64,000 bases of DNA, taken from assembly GCA_905216025.1 (NCBI GenBank), contig CAJMSE010000018.1, positions 16,761-80,760 of the forward strand, in the 5' to 3' direction. Under the pieces are notes generated by a model. The model was not told the origin of the DNA and did not search any database. It was given only the letters and a program-made list of their open reading frames with translations. How positions within the stretch are numbered: the first letter of the stretch is position 1; each line of letters opens with the position of its first letter. Below are positions 16,558 through 24,510 of the stretch, in pieces. The DNA is from an uncultured bacterium (GTDB taxonomy: Bacteria; Bacteroidota; Bacteroidia; Bacteroidales; Bacteroidaceae). The position numbers were made by a program, and so were the translations under genes.

Positions 16558-18919
16558 TGATTATCGTTTTGTTGTTGCTTATCACTGCGTATGCCGCATT
16601 GACGGTCATGCCGGCATGCTTCATGCGCGTCTTAACCGGTGCGGAGAAGATGTAGTCGGTGCGTCCGTCCTTCAGCTCCACCCTGATGCCGACGGCCGAC
16701 GGCTCCTTGCTCTCGGGACGGAAGAAGCTCACGCGGGCTATCTCCGACGGCTCGCTGCTGTCGCTCGGCTCGAAGACAGCCACGAACGGGCGGTTCCAGG
16801 CCTCGCCGTGCTGCCGCGCCACATAGGTGAGCACGGGCTGGTTGCGCACGTCGTAGGGCATGAAGCGGCCCAAGCGCTCGTATTCCATGTTAGCGGGCGA
16901 TAGCGCACTGAACACCTCGCGGCCATCAGCGCCCTGCATCCACATGGTCATGTCGATGCGGCGGCCGTCAGGGCATGTCGTGGTGAACGTGGCCCTGACG
17001 TCTTCCTGTGTCGCGGCGCTCACCTTATTATATATATAGGAGTAGGCATAGAGGTGGCCGCCGGCGAAGGCGAGCTCGTCCGTGGGTTGCAGGTTGAGGT
17101 CGGAGCCGTCGGCGGCGGTCAGCCGCATGTCCTGTCCGAGGTTGTGATAGAAATAGTCGTTCAGCTTCTTGCCGTCGCTGCGGAATATGTCTACGTAGTA
17201 TCCGCCCGTGCCACTGGTCTTCACGATGCCGTTGGTGCGCATCTGCCGGGCACCGCTCTCCGGCTCGGTGAAGCTCACCTGACTGTAGGTGGCGGGCACG
17301 AAGCGGCCCGGGACGTCGTCTTTGGGATACCGGCCCTCTACGGTGAAGGCGTGGTTGGACATCATCACGGGATAGCTCGATATGCCGTCAACGCACACGG
17401 TGTTGTGGGCGGGCATCTGCGAGTAGTATTCCGCATAGTCGAGACCGCTGTACAGGTGCTTGCCGATTCCGGCGTCGGGTCCGAGCACGAAGCCCTTGCC
17501 GTATAGTTCCATGGAGATGCCGTTGGCGTGCTGGTGGTTTCCGAGGCTCGCATTGAGCGAGATGCTGAGGTCGTGGCGCGGGTTCATGCCCGAGCGGTGA
17601 ATCAGCCACGACACGTTAGGCGCGTGGAAAAGGGGCGACACGTAGCGGCATATCATGCTGTCGGGCGCGTCTGCCCTGACGGCGGCCTTGAAAGCGCTGA
17701 GCTCCGCCACGGAGGCCGTGTCGCCGCGGCGCGTAGAATAGTCGGCGGCGGCATCGGCCGCACGTGTGGAGAGATAGTTCGGATGGGTGTCGCCGAAGCC
17801 GCACACCATGCGGTTGGGCATGAGATACTGGGCGGCGGCGAAGATGCTGCGGCGCAGCACGGGGATATCGGCGAACACGTCGACGCCGGCATCGCGGTCC
17901 ATGCGGTTGGCGAAATCGGCAAACTCGCCGGTCACGGTGCAGCTGTAGCCCGGCGACTCATACCATATCGCCGTGCGGTCGTCGTAGCCGAAGGCGGCCA
18001 TGCGACGGAGTCCCCACTGCCGTACGGACGACTTGTTGACGATATAGTCGAGGTAATACTGGCGGCCGCGGCCGTCGCTGTATGCCCCGTCGTCGGCAAG
18101 CACCATGGCGATGCGCATGACGAATCCGGCCTGAAAGAGGTTCCAGTTGTTGTGGGGCACGCCGTTGGCAATGATGCAGTCGGCCCACTTCTTGAAAGCG
18201 GCGTCGTAGATGGCGGCGCCGGCGGTTAGGCGGGCGTGCAGCAGCCGGTATATCTCGGTGAGGATGTCTATCTCGTCTTCGTGTATCACCTCGAAGGTGG
18301 CCAGCCCGACGAGCGTCTGCTGGTGGCCGTGGTTGAGGTCTGTGGGCACGTTGCGGTGGTAGATGCCCCGCATATACACGTCGAACACGCGCTCGGCCAT
18401 CTGCGCATAGCGCCCGTCGGCCGTCTCGTTGTAGATCCGGGCCGCATCGCGGGCAATGCCGAGGATATGGCGGTTGAGCGACGAGATGTTGCATCCGGTC
18501 TTCGAGGGGTGCGCCTTCTCCATCGCGCCGGTGGCCGGATTGACGAAGGTGACGCGCGACTGGCCGTCATCATCGTAGGGCACGACGTCTTCAAGGCGCG
18601 GCCGGTTGTAGGCCGAGGCTGTGCCGCGCGTGCCGTTAAACTTCACCGTGGGCTCGGGGGCGCGCTGTCCGCCGGCATGGTCGAACGCCTCGCCGTTGAC
18701 ATACACGTCGGTGGCGTGCGAGTGCCAGTACATCTGCAGGCGGCTGGCGAGCCAGTCAGGATTGCGGGCCACGCTGTCAAGACATGCGTCGACGCGTCGC
18801 CGCCACTCGGGCACATCCGCCCGCCCGGTGGCAGAAGCCGGCTGTACGGCAGCTGCATGCGCCGCCATGCACAGGCCGATAATGGCTGCAAGGTATATAT
18901 TACTCTTCATAATGTTCAC
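16550..18919 (-). CDS. Heparinase II/III-type polysaccharide lyase, secreted
   Basis: 789 residues with a signal peptide (MKSNIYLAAIIGLCMAAHA; an upstream ATG adds three residues). The N-terminal half is helical with the toroid motifs NNWNLFQAGF and WYESPGYSCT, the latter carrying a candidate catalytic Tyr. The C-terminal half is a beta-sandwich with HQHANGISMELYGKGFVLGPD and AHNTVCVDG, hallmarks of heparinase II/III-like lyases of the PL12, PL15, PL17 and PL21 type. Such enzymes cleave uronic-acid glycans by beta-elimination and leave an unsaturated uronyl end. The divergent GH88 gene encodes the enzyme family that removes that end, which supports the lyase call. The family number and polymer are not determined. 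Confidence 0.82.
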   Translation of the reverse strand: MNIMKSNIYLAAIIGLCMAAHAAAVQPASATGRADVPEWRRRVDACLDSVARNPDWLASRLQMYWHSHATDVYVNGEAFDHAGGQRAPEPTVKFNGTRGTASAYNRPRLEDVVPYDDDGQSRVTFVNPATGAMEKAHPSKTGCNISSLNRHILGIARDAARIYNETADGRYAQMAERVFDVYMRGIYHRNVPTDLNHGHQQTLVGLATFEVIHEDEIDILTEIYRLLHARLTAGAAIYDAAFKKWADCIIANGVPHNNWNLFQAGFVMRIAMVLADDGAYSDGRGRQYYLDYIVNKSSVRQWGLRRMAAFGYDDRTAIWYESPGYSCTVTGEFADFANRMDRDAGVDVFADIPVLRRSIFAAAQYLMPNRMVCGFGDTHPNYLSTRAADAAADYSTRRGDTASVAELSAFKAAVRADAPDSMICRYVSPLFHAPNVSWLIHRSGMNPRHDLSISLNASLGNHQHANGISMELYGKGFVLGPDAGIGKHLYSGLDYAEYYSQMPAHNTVCVDGISSYPVMMSNHAFTVEGRYPKDDVPGRFVPATYSQVSFTEPESGARQMRTNGIVKTSGTGGYYVDIFRSDGKKLNDYFYHNLGQDMRLTAADGSDLNLQPTDELAFAGGHLYAYSYIYNKVSAATQEDVRATFTTTCPDGRRIDMTMWMQGADGREVFSALSPANMEYERLGRFMPYDVRNQPVLTYVARQHGEAWNRPFVAVFEPSDSSEPSEIARVSFFRPESKEPSAVGIRVELKDGRTDYIFSAPVKTRMKHAGMTVNAAYAVISNNKTIINE

Positions 18920-18929
18920 GTTTCTTTTA

Positions 18930-18937
18930 TAAAGATA
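18930..18937 (-). promoter_or_regulatory. Weak candidate -7 box for the lyase operon
   Basis: The minus strand reads TATCTTTA, one mismatch to TAnnTTTG, 11 bp before the lyase ATG. The 126-bp divergent region up to 19045 is AT-rich and must hold both promoters; no clear one for GH88 was found. Confidence 0.35.
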
Positions 18938-19045
18938 CGATTATTATTGCATTTTTACTTGCATTGCCGCGCATTTTTTTACCGCGACCACGTATTTAGG
19001 GCCTTACAGTCGTATTTATTTAATATAACAGATGGATATTAAACT

Positions 19046-20230
19046 ATGAACAGGAAAGTGTTTTTTACGTTATGCCTGCTCGCCGCAATGACGGCAAAGG
19101 CACATACATTCGATGCCGGACGGCAACTCGACTACTGCCACCGGCAGGTGATGAAGGCGCTGAAGACGCAGAAGCCGTACGACTTCACCATGGAGCCGCG
19201 CAACATAACTGGCGACGGAAAGACGTGGAACTGCCGCAAGGCTGTGCCCGAAGAGTGGTGCTCGGGATTCTGGCCGGGCATACTATGGATGGACTACAGC
19301 GTGTCGGGAGACAAGGAGGTGCTCCGCGCGGCCGAGGGATACACCGGGGTGCTGGCGCCGATGGCCGCACGGCCGGCATTCGACCACGACCTCGGCTTCA
19401 TCATGCTGGGCTCGTTCGGCAAGGGATATGAGCAGACGGGGAAAGAGGAATACAAGCGGACGCTGCTCGCCGCGGCCGACACGCTGGCCACGCTGCACAA
19501 CGCCAAGGCGGGCACGATGCTGAGCTGGCCGCGCCACGTGAAGGACTACGGCGGACACAACACCATCATGGACAACATGATAAACCTCGAACTGATGTTC
19601 TGGGCGGCGGCAAACGGCGGCAACCCGCTGCTGAAAGACCTTGCCATAAGCCACGCCGCAACGACGATGCGCAACCACTTCCGCCCGGACGGCTCATGCT
19701 ATCATGTGGCCGTATACGACACGCTGACGGGCGCCTTCATGCGCGGACAGACCCATCAGGGATATGCCGACTGGTCGATGTGGGCCCGCGGACAGGCGTG
19801 GGCCATCTACGGATATACGATGGTATACCGGTGGACACGCGACCCGGCATTCCTCGCCTTTGCACAGAAGGTGAGCGACATATATCTGAAGCGCCTGCGC
19901 GAGACGAGCGACGACTGGGTGCCGCGGTGGGACATGGACGACCTGCGCCCCGACGCTCCCAAAGATGCCTCTGCGGCATGCGTGGTGGCGAGCGCACTGC
20001 TCGAGCTCAGCACCTATCTCGACGGATGGCGGGGCACTAACTACCGCAACGCGGCCATCAGGATGCTCACCGACCTCAGCACTCCCCGCTATCTGAGCGG
20101 CGACCGCAACGTGGCATTCCTGCTCCACTCCACCGGCCACCACCCCGCCGGCAGCGAGATAGATGCCAGCATCGTCTATGCCGACTATTACTATATAGAG
20201 GCCCTGATAAGGGCGAAGAAGATGGAGTAA
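19046..20230 (+). CDS. GH88 unsaturated glucuronyl hydrolase, secreted
   Basis: 394 residues with a signal peptide (MNRKVFFTLCLLAAMTAKA). The (alpha/alpha)6-barrel motifs of GH88 are clear: WCSGFWPGILWM, the first catalytic Asp in AFDHDLGFIMLGS, the second in NTIMDNMINLELMFWA, and GYADWSMWARGQAWAIYGY. GH88 enzymes hydrate the 4,5-unsaturated uronic acid left by polysaccharide lyases and so release it. It is divergent from the lyase, GH28-like and GH43 genes and completes a lyase, glycosidase and unsaturated-uronyl hydrolase set. It is not followed by other genes on this strand; a 22-bp-period array begins 60 bp downstream. Confidence 0.93.
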   Translation: MNRKVFFTLCLLAAMTAKAHTFDAGRQLDYCHRQVMKALKTQKPYDFTMEPRNITGDGKTWNCRKAVPEEWCSGFWPGILWMDYSVSGDKEVLRAAEGYTGVLAPMAARPAFDHDLGFIMLGSFGKGYEQTGKEEYKRTLLAAADTLATLHNAKAGTMLSWPRHVKDYGGHNTIMDNMINLELMFWAAANGGNPLLKDLAISHAATTMRNHFRPDGSCYHVAVYDTLTGAFMRGQTHQGYADWSMWARGQAWAIYGYTMVYRWTRDPAFLAFAQKVSDIYLKRLRETSDDWVPRWDMDDLRPDAPKDASAACVVASALLELSTYLDGWRGTNYRNAAIRMLTDLSTPRYLSGDRNVAFLLHSTGHHPAGSEIDASIVYADYYYIEALIRAKKME

Positions 20231-20289
20231 TACGGGCAAAGACGGATGAAAGCCTGCCCGCCGGCGCGTCACCGGGCCGAGATGACGAT

Positions 20290-20355
20290 GTCACCTCCAA
20301 CCGGTGACGATGTCACTAAGCCTCAGTGACACCGTCACCCGCGGCTGGTGACAAA
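20290..20355. repeat. 22-bp-period palindromic array, 3 units (GTCAC/GTGAC type)
   Basis: Units at 20290, 20312 and 20334, each exactly 22 bp, begin with GTCAC and carry GTGAC nine bases later, then a 3-bp linker. Adjacent motifs GTGAC-GAT-GTCAC also pair across units. It lies between the convergent ends of the GH88 gene and the phosphatase gene. Confidence 0.85.
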
Positions 20356-20385
20356 CCGGGTACGGCCCCGCAATGAAGAGGCGGG

Positions 20386-21327
20386 CTACTTCCGGCGCGT
20401 CACCGCGTGTATCACGCGGCCGGTCTTGTCTATCATATACAGGCTCAGCTCCTTCTTGCCGGCGGCGACGACGGAGAAGCCGGGCTCCGGACTGCAGAAC
20501 ACAGTGCCGCTGACGGGCTTTACCTTCCGGCTGAGCGAAGCCGAAGAGTTCACCACATAGTCGATGGAAGCGCCGGCAGGACGTATGTGCTGGAAGTTGT
20601 GGATGTGGCCGCAGGCGTATATGTCCACGTTGTGGCGGCGCAGTATGGGGGCGAGCAGGCTCTGCATGTCGGCGCGCTCGCTACCGTCCTTGGGCGTCTC
20701 TGCATATATCGGGTGATGGCCCACCACTATCACCCAGTCTTCCGTGGCCGCGGTAAGCACCGAGTCGAGCCATGCCAGCTGGCGCCCGTTGTCCTGCCGG
20801 CATGCGTCGGGATATGTGTCAGTGCCGCTGCGGTATTTCTGCATCAGCGGCGTGGTGTCCGTCATTACGAGGCGAACGGTGGTGCCGTGCGATTCGAGCA
20901 CACGCGTATAGTAGCGCGCCGGCATGTTCCAGCGGCGGCTCACACCCGAATAGTCGAGCACGGCCTGCGTGTTTCCCCGGTATTCGTGATTGCCCAGCAG
21001 GGGGAACCAGTCGAGCATCAGCTCTGGATGGGTGTATATCAGTTCGTAATTGGTCATCCAAAGCGGGTCGGAAACGCTCTGCACACCCTCAAAATGGTGC
21101 ACGTCACCGGCGGCCACGACGCATTCCGGCCCAATCTCGTCTGCCATGTCGCCCATGAGTGCGGCTATCGGCTTCTGGTCGTAGTAGCCGTTGCGCCCCA
21201 TATCGTTCACAAGGAAGAAGTTTACGTCACTCTTCAGCGCCTTCCATCCTTCATGCGTCTGTGCGAGACACACAACGGCGGTAAACAGCGCCATCAACAT
21301 CACTGTTGTCGTTCTTTTCATGTTCAT
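20386..21327 (-). CDS. Purple-acid-phosphatase-like metallophosphoesterase, exported
   Basis: 313 residues with a signal peptide (MNMKRTTTVMLMALFTAVVCLA; a second Met at codon 3 is equally possible). The calcineurin-like metal motifs appear in order: Asp in LVNDMGRNGYY, VAAGDVHHFEG, LLGNHEYRG, VIVVGHHPIY and CGHIHNFQHI. The spacing resembles tartrate-resistant acid phosphatase (ACP5-type) enzymes. It probably releases phosphate from esters in the periplasm. It lies 224 bp downstream of the TonB-dependent receptor on the same strand, which suggests uptake and processing of a phosphorylated ligand, though a repeat array occupies the gap. The substrate is unknown. Confidence 0.85.
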   Translation of the reverse strand: MNMKRTTTVMLMALFTAVVCLAQTHEGWKALKSDVNFFLVNDMGRNGYYDQKPIAALMGDMADEIGPECVVAAGDVHHFEGVQSVSDPLWMTNYELIYTHPELMLDWFPLLGNHEYRGNTQAVLDYSGVSRRWNMPARYYTRVLESHGTTVRLVMTDTTPLMQKYRSGTDTYPDACRQDNGRQLAWLDSVLTAATEDWVIVVGHHPIYAETPKDGSERADMQSLLAPILRRHNVDIYACGHIHNFQHIRPAGASIDYVVNSSASLSRKVKPVSGTVFCSPEPGFSVVAAGKKELSLYMIDKTGRVIHAVTRRK

Positions 21328-21428
21328 TTGATTTTTCTATGTATTTATTATGATTTATACTGTTGGATACCAGCCGGCCGGATGCCCGTACACAGCGCCG
21401 TCCGGCGGCGCGGCATAATATCTGTTCC

Positions 21429-21538
21429 GTTACCTGCCGCGCGTCACGATGTAACGCGTGGCGTGTAACAGTGTTACGCGTGGCAGGTAACACTGTTACG
21501 CATGACAGGTAACAGTGCTACACGCCACTGGTAACGGA
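21429..21538. repeat. 22-bp-period palindromic array, 5 units (GTTAC/GTAAC type)
   Basis: Units start at 21429, 21451, 21473, 21495 and 21517 with an exact 22-bp step. The pattern is GTTAC-N9-GTAAC-N3, for example GTTACGCGTGGCAGGTAAC in the third unit. It lies between the receptor stop (21552) and the phosphatase start (21327). Confidence 0.92.
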
Positions 21539-21551
21539 ACGGACAGCGCCG

Positions 21552-24401
21552 TCAGAAGCTCACCTTCACGCCTGCGTTCACCTTCACGCCGTAATATTCA
21601 GCCTGCATGGTGCGGTCTTTGGTGCCTTGATAGTAGCGCAGCGGCTGGTTGAGCAGGTTCGTGGCCTCGGCATAGATTGTGGTCTTGAACCGGCGGCCGA
21701 AGGTGTAGCTTGCGTTGAGGTCGAGATAGCTGACCTTGTCGTAGTAGCGGTCGAGGGCGGCCACGGTGCCGAACTCGTCGATGAAATCGGACGCGAAGTT
21801 GTAAGACAGGCGCATGCTCAGCCCCTTGTTCTCATAGTATAGCGATGCGTTAGCGGTGTGCTCGGGCGAGCCGGTCAGCCTGACGTTGCTGTTGTCGGCA
21901 TCCATGCGGTGCTCGAAACGGTGATTGCGCGTGGTGCTGTGCGTATAGGTATAGGTGCCGTAGAAGCCGAGGCTCTTCAGGCAGGGCGCAATGAAACCGA
22001 AATCGCGCTGCCATGCCACTTCCGCGCCGAACACTCCGGCATCGAAGGCGTTGATGGGCTTTGTTATCTCATACTTCACCGGTTCGCCGTCTTCGTTGAG
22101 CAGGCCCGCCGGGATGTTCGGGTCAGTGGTGCTCTTCCAGCGCTCCTCGGCGATGACGTCGCGGATATCCTTGTAGAACAGGCCTATGCTGACCATGCCG
22201 ACGCTTGAGAAATAGTACTCGCCGCTGAGGTCGAAGTTATACGATGTGGTGGGATTGAGACCGGGATTGCCGAACTTGGCCGACTCGTCGGCTATGCTGT
22301 AGCTGTTGCACGGCACGAGAGCCGAGTATTTCGGACGTGCGAGCGACTTGGTGAACGAGGCCTTCAGCTTCAGGTCGTCGACGGGGCTGTATTTCAGCAG
22401 CAGGCTCGGCAGCCATGTGGTGTAGCAGTTGCGACGGTCGCCGGTGGGGTCGAGGCGTCCCTGACTGTCGTCGAGGTCGTCCACCACCCAATTGTATCCG
22501 CTATAGCGCAGCGCCGTGTGCTCCATGCGCAGGCCGACGACGGCATCGAGCCGCCGCCCTAAGCGCTGGTCGAGACGGAGGTATCCGCTGGAGATGCGCT
22601 CCGTGGCACTGTAGTTGCCAGAAGCGTTCTCGAGCAGTTCGACAGCTTCCGGCCGCATACCGGCAAAGCCGAGGTTCCCGATATAGTCTTTAGATATGAA
22701 GGGCGTGCCGGCTGGATAGTTGCTGCCGGCAAAGAAACCGCTGCGTATCTGACTGCTCATATTGTCCATCCAGGCATCGCCGTGAGCGGCTTCGTAAGGC
22801 TCGATATAGTCGTAGCAGTGGGCATCCATCTCCTTGGTCTTCGAGGCATACTTGCCGCCGAAGCGCAGCTTGCTGCCATACAGGCCCACGGACAGCGGCA
22901 ACTCGAAGTTGACGCGTGCCTTCCACTCCTCCTCACAGATTTTCTCGTCGGCATCGGTGAGCTCGTCGATGCTCCACGAGTAGCTGCCTATATCGCCGAG
23001 GCGCTTGCCGGGATACGGCTTCCGGCCGCCGGCACCGATGAAGCTGAAGCCGTCAAAGAAGTCCTGGTTTTTCTTTCCTTTCATCTCCACTCCGAAGTAA
23101 CGCTCCTCGGGGCGGTCTTCCGTGGCCCGCGACCAGTCTACGGTCCAGTCGGCCTTGAGGGCGCCGAAGCGGTGCTCGCCGTTGAGGGCGAAGTCCATCG
23201 TCTGCTGCAGCTCGAGGCGCGCCGAGCGGTTGTCGGCACTGCCGGCCTTTGTCTGGAGCACCACCGACTGCTTCGATGCGGCCTCGCCCAGCTTCTTATA
23301 TGTTATCCTGTAACGGTTTTCCCAGTCGCTGCGGCGGTTGTATAGGCCCTTGAACGATATACGGTGGTCGGCAGCCAGCTTGTAGTCGGCAGCCAGCGAG
23401 TAGCTCTGCCGCTCGCGGGTGACATAATACTGGCGCACCTCAGCCTTGTTGAGAAACACGCGGCCGTCGTCGTCAACGTCGTATTCAAACTCGGTGTTGT
23501 CCGACCCGCCCGGCACATTCTGATATGATGCGGCAAGCATCAGGCCCAGCCGGTCGCCGAAGAAGCGGTCGCCGTATGTCAGGCCGAGGTTCAGCTGCAT
23601 CTTGTCGCTCACCCGGTTGTATCCGCTGCCTGCCGTGGCGTTCAGCACCCGGCGGTAGGGCGTGCTCTTGGTGACGAGGTTGATGGCGCCTCCGATGGCA
23701 TCGCCGTCCATATCGGCAGTGGTCACCTTGTTGACCTCTATCGTCTGAATCATGTCGGCCGGTATGAGGTCGAGCTGCACGTTGCGCGTGCCGCCTTCGG
23801 CCGAGGGCAGGCGGTTGCCGTTGACGGTCACCGACGTAAGGTCGGCCGACGTGCCGCGCACCTGTCCGAAGCGTGCCTCACCCTGGTCGTACTGCACGTT
23901 GATGCCGCTGATGCGCTTCAGGGCATCACCTATATTAGAATCGGGGAACTTGCCGACCTGGTCTGCCGAGACCACATTCGTGACGCCCATGCTGTTCTTC
24001 TGCATGTTGAGGGCGCGGCTCTGCCCGTGGAATGCCCCTCTGACATCCACCTCGCGGAGCTCCACGCCCTCGCTGAGCACGATGTCGCGCTCGAGGGTCT
24101 TGCCCTCGGGCACGGTCAGTTTGAACTCTACAGGGGTGTATCCGACATACGTCACCCTTACCGTATATGTTCCGGGACAAAGATTGGGGAGAGTGTAGAA
24201 ACCGTTGATGTCGCTCACCACACCGGTGTGCAGGTTTGACACGAACACGGAGGCACCGGGCAATATCCGGCGTCCGCTGTCGACAACGCGGCCACGTATG
24301 GCGCTTTGCCCGAACGCGGCATCTTTCCGTTCGCCGCTCACCGCTATGCTTCCGGCGGCTGTCAGCAGCACAATCGTTGCTGCCATGGTAATTTTTCTCA
24401 T
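21552..24401 (-). CDS. TonB-dependent outer-membrane receptor (TIGR01782-like)
   Basis: About 949 residues from the ATG at 24401, chosen because it begins a clean signal peptide (MRKITMAATIVLLTAAGSIA); the longer frame to 24446 overlaps the promoter. The order is a carboxypeptidase-regulatory-like N-terminal domain (IRGRVVDSGRRILPGASVFV), a plug domain (DSNIGDALKRISGINVQ, RGTSADLTSVTVNGNRLPS, DMDGDAIGGAINLVTKS) and a 22-strand-type barrel ending in VNAGVKVSF with a terminal Phe. The plug signature resembles the Caulobacter/Xanthomonas-type receptors (TIGR01782) rather than SusC, and no SusD gene is present. It imports an unknown ligand; the neighbouring phosphatase hints at a phosphorylated one. 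Confidence 0.9.
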   Translation of the reverse strand: MRKITMAATIVLLTAAGSIAVSGERKDAAFGQSAIRGRVVDSGRRILPGASVFVSNLHTGVVSDINGFYTLPNLCPGTYTVRVTYVGYTPVEFKLTVPEGKTLERDIVLSEGVELREVDVRGAFHGQSRALNMQKNSMGVTNVVSADQVGKFPDSNIGDALKRISGINVQYDQGEARFGQVRGTSADLTSVTVNGNRLPSAEGGTRNVQLDLIPADMIQTIEVNKVTTADMDGDAIGGAINLVTKSTPYRRVLNATAGSGYNRVSDKMQLNLGLTYGDRFFGDRLGLMLAASYQNVPGGSDNTEFEYDVDDDGRVFLNKAEVRQYYVTRERQSYSLAADYKLAADHRISFKGLYNRRSDWENRYRITYKKLGEAASKQSVVLQTKAGSADNRSARLELQQTMDFALNGEHRFGALKADWTVDWSRATEDRPEERYFGVEMKGKKNQDFFDGFSFIGAGGRKPYPGKRLGDIGSYSWSIDELTDADEKICEEEWKARVNFELPLSVGLYGSKLRFGGKYASKTKEMDAHCYDYIEPYEAAHGDAWMDNMSSQIRSGFFAGSNYPAGTPFISKDYIGNLGFAGMRPEAVELLENASGNYSATERISSGYLRLDQRLGRRLDAVVGLRMEHTALRYSGYNWVVDDLDDSQGRLDPTGDRRNCYTTWLPSLLLKYSPVDDLKLKASFTKSLARPKYSALVPCNSYSIADESAKFGNPGLNPTTSYNFDLSGEYYFSSVGMVSIGLFYKDIRDVIAEERWKSTTDPNIPAGLLNEDGEPVKYEITKPINAFDAGVFGAEVAWQRDFGFIAPCLKSLGFYGTYTYTHSTTRNHRFEHRMDADNSNVRLTGSPEHTANASLYYENKGLSMRLSYNFASDFIDEFGTVAALDRYYDKVSYLDLNASYTFGRRFKTTIYAEATNLLNQPLRYYQGTKDRTMQAEYYGVKVNAGVKVSF

Positions 24402-24429
24402 ACTTTTGTATACGCTATTGTTTACGCTG

Positions 24430-24437
24430 CAAAAGTA
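24430..24437 (-). promoter_or_regulatory. -7 box of the TonB receptor promoter
   Basis: The minus strand reads TACTTTTG, a full TAnnTTTG match, 28 bp before the ATG at 24401. It also overlaps the longer reading frame, supporting the shorter start. Confidence 0.65.
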
Positions 24438-24451
24438 CTGAGACATTGTTT

Positions 24452-24481
24452 CACAACCGTTACACGGAGTTAACGGTTGTG
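24452..24481. promoter_or_regulatory. 11-bp perfect inverted repeat, candidate operator or terminator
   Basis: CACAACCGTTA (24452-24462) and TAACGGTTGTG (24471-24481) are perfect reverse complements with an 8-bp spacer. The repeat sits 15 bp upstream of the receptor -7 box, across its -33 region, and 30 bp past the stop of the DUF4954 gene. It has no T-run on the minus strand, which slightly favours an operator. Confidence 0.5.
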
Positions 24482-24510
24482 TGACAATGAAGTTACGGTA
24501 GTGTTACGCC

